9,721 nucleotides of DNA from JBGTKH01 sp041744735 (GTDB taxonomy: Bacteria > Planctomycetota > Planctomycetia > Pirellulales > Pirellulaceae): the NCBI GenBank assembly GCA_041744735.1, contig JBGTKH010000640.1:1-9721 (forward strand), in the 5' to 3' direction. Every line of letters begins with the position of its first letter. Position 1 is the first letter of the stretch. Positions 7,165 to 9,721 of this stretch are shown here, one piece after another. Both the position numbers and the translations under genes were made by a program. The notes under the pieces were generated by a model. That model saw only the letters and a list, made by a program, of their open reading frames with translations. It searched no databases and was not told where the DNA came from.

Positions 7165-7214
7165 ATTGTATTTAACACGGCACTTTTGCATTTGCAACAA
7201 CTAGCACGTAGAAT
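7165..7214. promoter_or_regulatory. Divergent promoter region with overlapping -35 palindrome
   Basis: Plus strand: TTGCAT (7186-7191), 17-base spacer, TAGAAT (7209-7214), pointing at the beta-helix gene. Minus strand: TTGCAA (7197-7192) followed at 17 bases by TAAATA (7174-7169), or a better -10, TACAAT (7170-7165), at 21 bases. The two -35 boxes together form TTGCA-TT-TGCAA (7186-7197), a short palindrome that could be an operator. The region is AT-rich against its surroundings. Based on sigma-70 consensus only. Confidence 0.35.
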
Positions 7215-7223
7215 GGCGACCAC

Positions 7224-9365
7224 ATGAACAGCATCATCCGAAGCGTGAAAAACATGGCGAACTTTGATCGACAGGCGTCCGACCAGTGTTCTCATCGGCT
7301 CGCGAACATCCTTGTTTTGGTCGTCTATTTAATGGGCGGTTCCGTACTTGCGCAACCGTTGCGGCCTGATGAGCTGGCGAATACCTCAAGTCCCTCTCAT
7401 CCCCCGATGCGCCCTTTGCCACGGGCGACAAAGCGGCCGATGAACGACGGGCCGGCGTTGTTTGTGGATGCGGAGCGCGGAGATGATGCGGGCGATGGGA
7501 GTCAGCGGGCGCCGTGGAAGACGTTGACTCATGCGCTGCGCCAGCTCAAGCCGGGCGACACGCTTTATCTGCGCGGCGGTACGTACTATGAAAAGGTATT
7601 CTTGAGCCGTTCGGGCACCGAGGACGCGCCGATCACGATCCGCTCGTATCCTGGCGAGTTGGCTGTGATTGACGGCGGGTTGCGCGAGTTTTACGAATCG
7701 CCGGAGACTTCGTGGGAACCGTTGCCCAATGGCGCGGAGGGGGAGTTTGTCTCGACCCGCTCGTATCGCGACGCCGATGATCGCCGAGTGCCGCATCAGT
7801 TCCTGCCAGCGGCATGGGAGCCGATGTGGGGCATTGAAGAGGAACGGCCGATCGCGCTGGGGCACTTCACCGATTCGATGGTGCCGCTGCACGGTTATCG
7901 CATCGCGGCCGATTTGCGTGCGACGAACGAACGCTGGATTGGTAATAAAAATGAAATGCGCGACACGGGCATTTACTGTGGGCCCGGCTTGTGGTTCAAC
8001 CGCGACACCGGGCGCATTCACATCCGGCTGGCTCATCATCGGCTGGAGGGTTTGGGCGATGATGCTTACCGAGGCGAGAGCGATCCGCGCAAGTTGCGGC
8101 TGACGATCGCGGTTGGATTCGGTGACGATGTGCTGCGCGCCAGCGGCGTGCGGCATGTTCGCATTCAAGACCTGGTATTTCGCGGCGCGACCGGCAGCCC
8201 GATGATTCACGTTTACGGCTCGCAGAACATCGAGTTGGATCACGTCACCGTGTTCGGCGGTTTCCCGGGGCTAATGGTCAACGCATCGCAAGACATCCGC
8301 GTCACGCACTCGGCGTTTCGTGGGCTCGCGGCGCCGTGGTCGTCGCGGGCCTCCATGAAGTATCGCGGCACGGCGTCGTATCAGATCGTGCTGCAAAACA
8401 GTCAACCGCGCAGCGAGAACATCGAACTGGCTTGGTGCGAGTTTACCGACGACCACGACTTCGCGTTTCTGCGCTATGTGAAAAACTTGCAGTTCCACCA
8501 CAACTTCGTCGACAACTTCAACGACGACGGCCTGGAGTGCGGCCCGAAGATGCGCGACCACACGCTGTTCATCTACCAGAACCGCATCGGCCGCTGCCTG
8601 ATTCCGATCACGCAACACGAGATCGAGAAGGACGAGTCGCCGCTGGACCACGACCCGGGCTCAGGCGTCTACCTGTTCCGCAACATCTTCGACATGCGCG
8701 GCGGGACGTACAAAGGCCCGCCTTCCGAACCAGATCCAAGCGGCGCGTTCCTGCACGGCGAAGGCCATCTCGTCGGCGATCACGGCGGCCCGATCTGGCC
8801 GGTGATGTACTTTTATCACAACACGGTGCTGCGCGAAACGCCCGTGTTTCGCGATTACTTTCTAATGGGCATGGGAGCCCAGGGACTGCGAAACACCGAG
8901 CGCGACGTATTCAACAACATCTTTGTTCAGATGGACCGCGTCCCCGGCACGGGCTTCGCCGGAATCAAAGAGGCCGGCAACGTGCGCGAAGGAGGCAATC
9001 TGATTTGGGGCGTCGCTCAAGGCCCGACGCTGGCCGCCGACCATTTCGCCAAATTCCGCGCCTCGCCGCTATTCGAGGCCAGCCGCCAACGCTACGAACC
9101 CGGCTGGACCACCCACGATCACGTAGCCGACCCGAAATTCGTCCGCCTGCCCGCCGACTGGACGACCGCCGCCGATCTTCGCTTGCAAGCCAACAGTCCC
9201 GCCGTGAACTCGGGACTTCCCTTGCCGGCCGATTGGCCCGATCCGCTGCGCGAAGTTGACAAAGACCTGCCCGACATCGGGGCAATACCGCTCGGCACCG
9301 AGCCGTCGAACATCGGGGTCGATGGACGGCGGTCTCTATTGGGCAAACGTACGACCGACGACTGA
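7224..9365 (+). CDS. Secreted right-handed parallel beta-helix protein
   Basis: The 713-residue product has a late signal sequence (LANILVLVVYLMGGSVLAQ, about 26-44). Residues 79-151 are a DUF1565-like opening: LFVDAERGDDAGDGS, PWKTLTHALRQLKPGDTLYL, RGGTYYEKV, and ITIRSYPGELAVIDGG. From about 300 on there are beta-helix rungs with repeated asides on position and neighbours (VRIQDLVFRGA, IELDHVTVFGG, IRVTHSAFRG, IELAWCEFTDD, LQFHHNFVDNFNDDGLE, YLFRNIFDMRGG, MYFYHNTVLRET, DVFNNIFVQM). The C-terminus has the usual cap: DPKFV, LRLQANSPAVNSG, DIGAIPLG. Such folds are found in polysaccharide lyases, epimerases and passive surface proteins; no catalytic residues can be assigned, so activity is open. 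Residues 155-300 are an insert rich in Trp and charged residues. Start: ATG 7224 has no clear ribosome site; ATG 7254 (Met11) is an alternative that keeps the signal peptide and lies a better distance from the proposed -10. Confidence 0.88.
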   Translation: MNSIIRSVKNMANFDRQASDQCSHRLANILVLVVYLMGGSVLAQPLRPDELANTSSPSHPPMRPLPRATKRPMNDGPALFVDAERGDDAGDGSQRAPWKTLTHALRQLKPGDTLYLRGGTYYEKVFLSRSGTEDAPITIRSYPGELAVIDGGLREFYESPETSWEPLPNGAEGEFVSTRSYRDADDRRVPHQFLPAAWEPMWGIEEERPIALGHFTDSMVPLHGYRIAADLRATNERWIGNKNEMRDTGIYCGPGLWFNRDTGRIHIRLAHHRLEGLGDDAYRGESDPRKLRLTIAVGFGDDVLRASGVRHVRIQDLVFRGATGSPMIHVYGSQNIELDHVTVFGGFPGLMVNASQDIRVTHSAFRGLAAPWSSRASMKYRGTASYQIVLQNSQPRSENIELAWCEFTDDHDFAFLRYVKNLQFHHNFVDNFNDDGLECGPKMRDHTLFIYQNRIGRCLIPITQHEIEKDESPLDHDPGSGVYLFRNIFDMRGGTYKGPPSEPDPSGAFLHGEGHLVGDHGGPIWPVMYFYHNTVLRETPVFRDYFLMGMGAQGLRNTERDVFNNIFVQMDRVPGTGFAGIKEAGNVREGGNLIWGVAQGPTLAADHFAKFRASPLFEASRQRYEPGWTTHDHVADPKFVRLPADWTTAADLRLQANSPAVNSGLPLPADWPDPLREVDKDLPDIGAIPLGTEPSNIGVDGRRSLLGKRTTDD

Positions 9366-9425
9366 CACGGCAGGGTAGCATGGCCGAGGGCTTTCGAACA
9401 TACACACCACTTTGGAGTAACGCCC

Positions 9426-9721
9426 ATGAGGATTCTCGCGCTAACGTCTGCCTTCGTCTGTTTGATTGGCTGTGATGGAGCAACTCAACAACCACGGGCG
9501 GACAATCCTCTGCCGCAGAATCTGGCCGCGAGCGAGCCGGCCGGCTCGGGAATCGGAAATCAATCGGCGGCCGCGCTCGGGCGGATTGAATCGACGGTCG
9601 TGAAGGACTGGGTTCAGTTCCGCGGCAGCGAGGGGCTGGGAACGAGCGGCGAAACTGGGTTGCCGGTTACTTGGGGGCCCGATGAAAATATCATTTGGAA
9701 AACCGAACTGCCGGGGGCCGG
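9426..9721 (+). CDS. Lipoprotein with PQQ-type beta-propeller start, 3' end outside window
   Basis: Ninety-eight codons are visible before the window ends. MRILALTSAFVCLIGC is a lipoprotein signal with lipobox LIGC, Cys16 being the acylation site, followed by Asp17. A low-complexity linker (about 17-62, rich in Ala, Gln, Pro, Ser) leads to DWVQFRGSEGLGTS (about 66-79) and PVTWGPDENIIWKTELPG, the typical opening of planctomycete PQQ-binding-like (BamB/quinoprotein-type) beta-propellers: an xxFRGpxGxG strand followed by W-x3-N-hydrophobic-W-K. The rest, including all further blades, is outside. Start: TGGAG at 9413-9417, 8 bases before the ATG. It follows the beta-helix gene by 60 bases on the same strand and may be co-transcribed; no terminator is evident in the gap. 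Whether it binds a cofactor or is a scaffold cannot be judged. Confidence 0.85.
   Translation, partial: MRILALTSAFVCLIGCDGATQQPRADNPLPQNLAASEPAGSGIGNQSAAALGRIESTVVKDWVQFRGSEGLGTSGETGLPVTWGPDENIIWKTELPGA

Noticed and set aside
7108..7200. N-terminal extension of the amidohydrolase gene to the ATG at 7200
   Set aside because: The extra codons cover the AT-rich divergent promoter region, the resulting peptide is unlike the family, and a ribosome site precedes 7107.
7386..8243. Minus-strand open frame of 285 codons
   Set aside because: It is antisense to the beta-helix gene, which has signal peptide and family motifs; the antisense product shows none.
8336..9259. Long open frame (307 codons) on the plus strand in another phase
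   Set aside because: It lies wholly inside the beta-helix gene, is extremely Arg/Pro-rich as expected of a high-GC shadow frame, and has no recognisable domain.

Overview
The window looks like chromosome from a member of the Planctomycetota, probably Pirellulales-like. This is inferred from a planctomycete-type cytochrome c domain, a set of exported hydrolases and a beta-helix protein typical of that phylum, moderately high GC, and several families of short palindromic intergenic repeats. No database search was possible. No CRISPR array, tRNA, rRNA, transposase, phage gene or defence module is visible.

Layout. Positions 1-613 (minus) hold the 5' part of an exported protein of unknown function; its start region lies inside an imperfect inverted repeat (509-694). 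Positions 740-2713 (minus) encode an exported six-heme cytochrome c. A 465-base divergent gap (2714-3178) carries a palindromic element. Positions 3179-3910 (plus) encode a secreted SGNH/GDSL esterase. A convergent gap (3911-4138) holds two further inverted repeats. Positions 4139-7107 (minus) are a two-gene operon: an isochorismatase-superfamily amidohydrolase whose stop codon overlaps, by ATGA, the start of an exported tandem alpha/beta hydrolase. After a 116-base divergent promoter region, 7224-9365 (plus) encode a secreted right-handed beta-helix protein. It is followed 60 bases later by the start of a lipoprotein with a PQQ-type beta-propeller opening, cut by the window end.

Functionally, six of the seven genes carry an export signal. 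The esterase, tandem hydrolase and beta-helix protein would fit extracellular or periplasmic attack on (acetylated) polysaccharides, but no substrate can be read from the sequence. The cytochrome and the propeller lipoprotein point to envelope-located redox or scaffold functions.

No complete novel system was recognised. The points most worth a second look are the repeat element that appears to supply the start and N-terminus of the first gene, the Asp in the nucleophile position of the second alpha/beta hydrolase domain, and the overlapping divergent promoters around 7165-7214.
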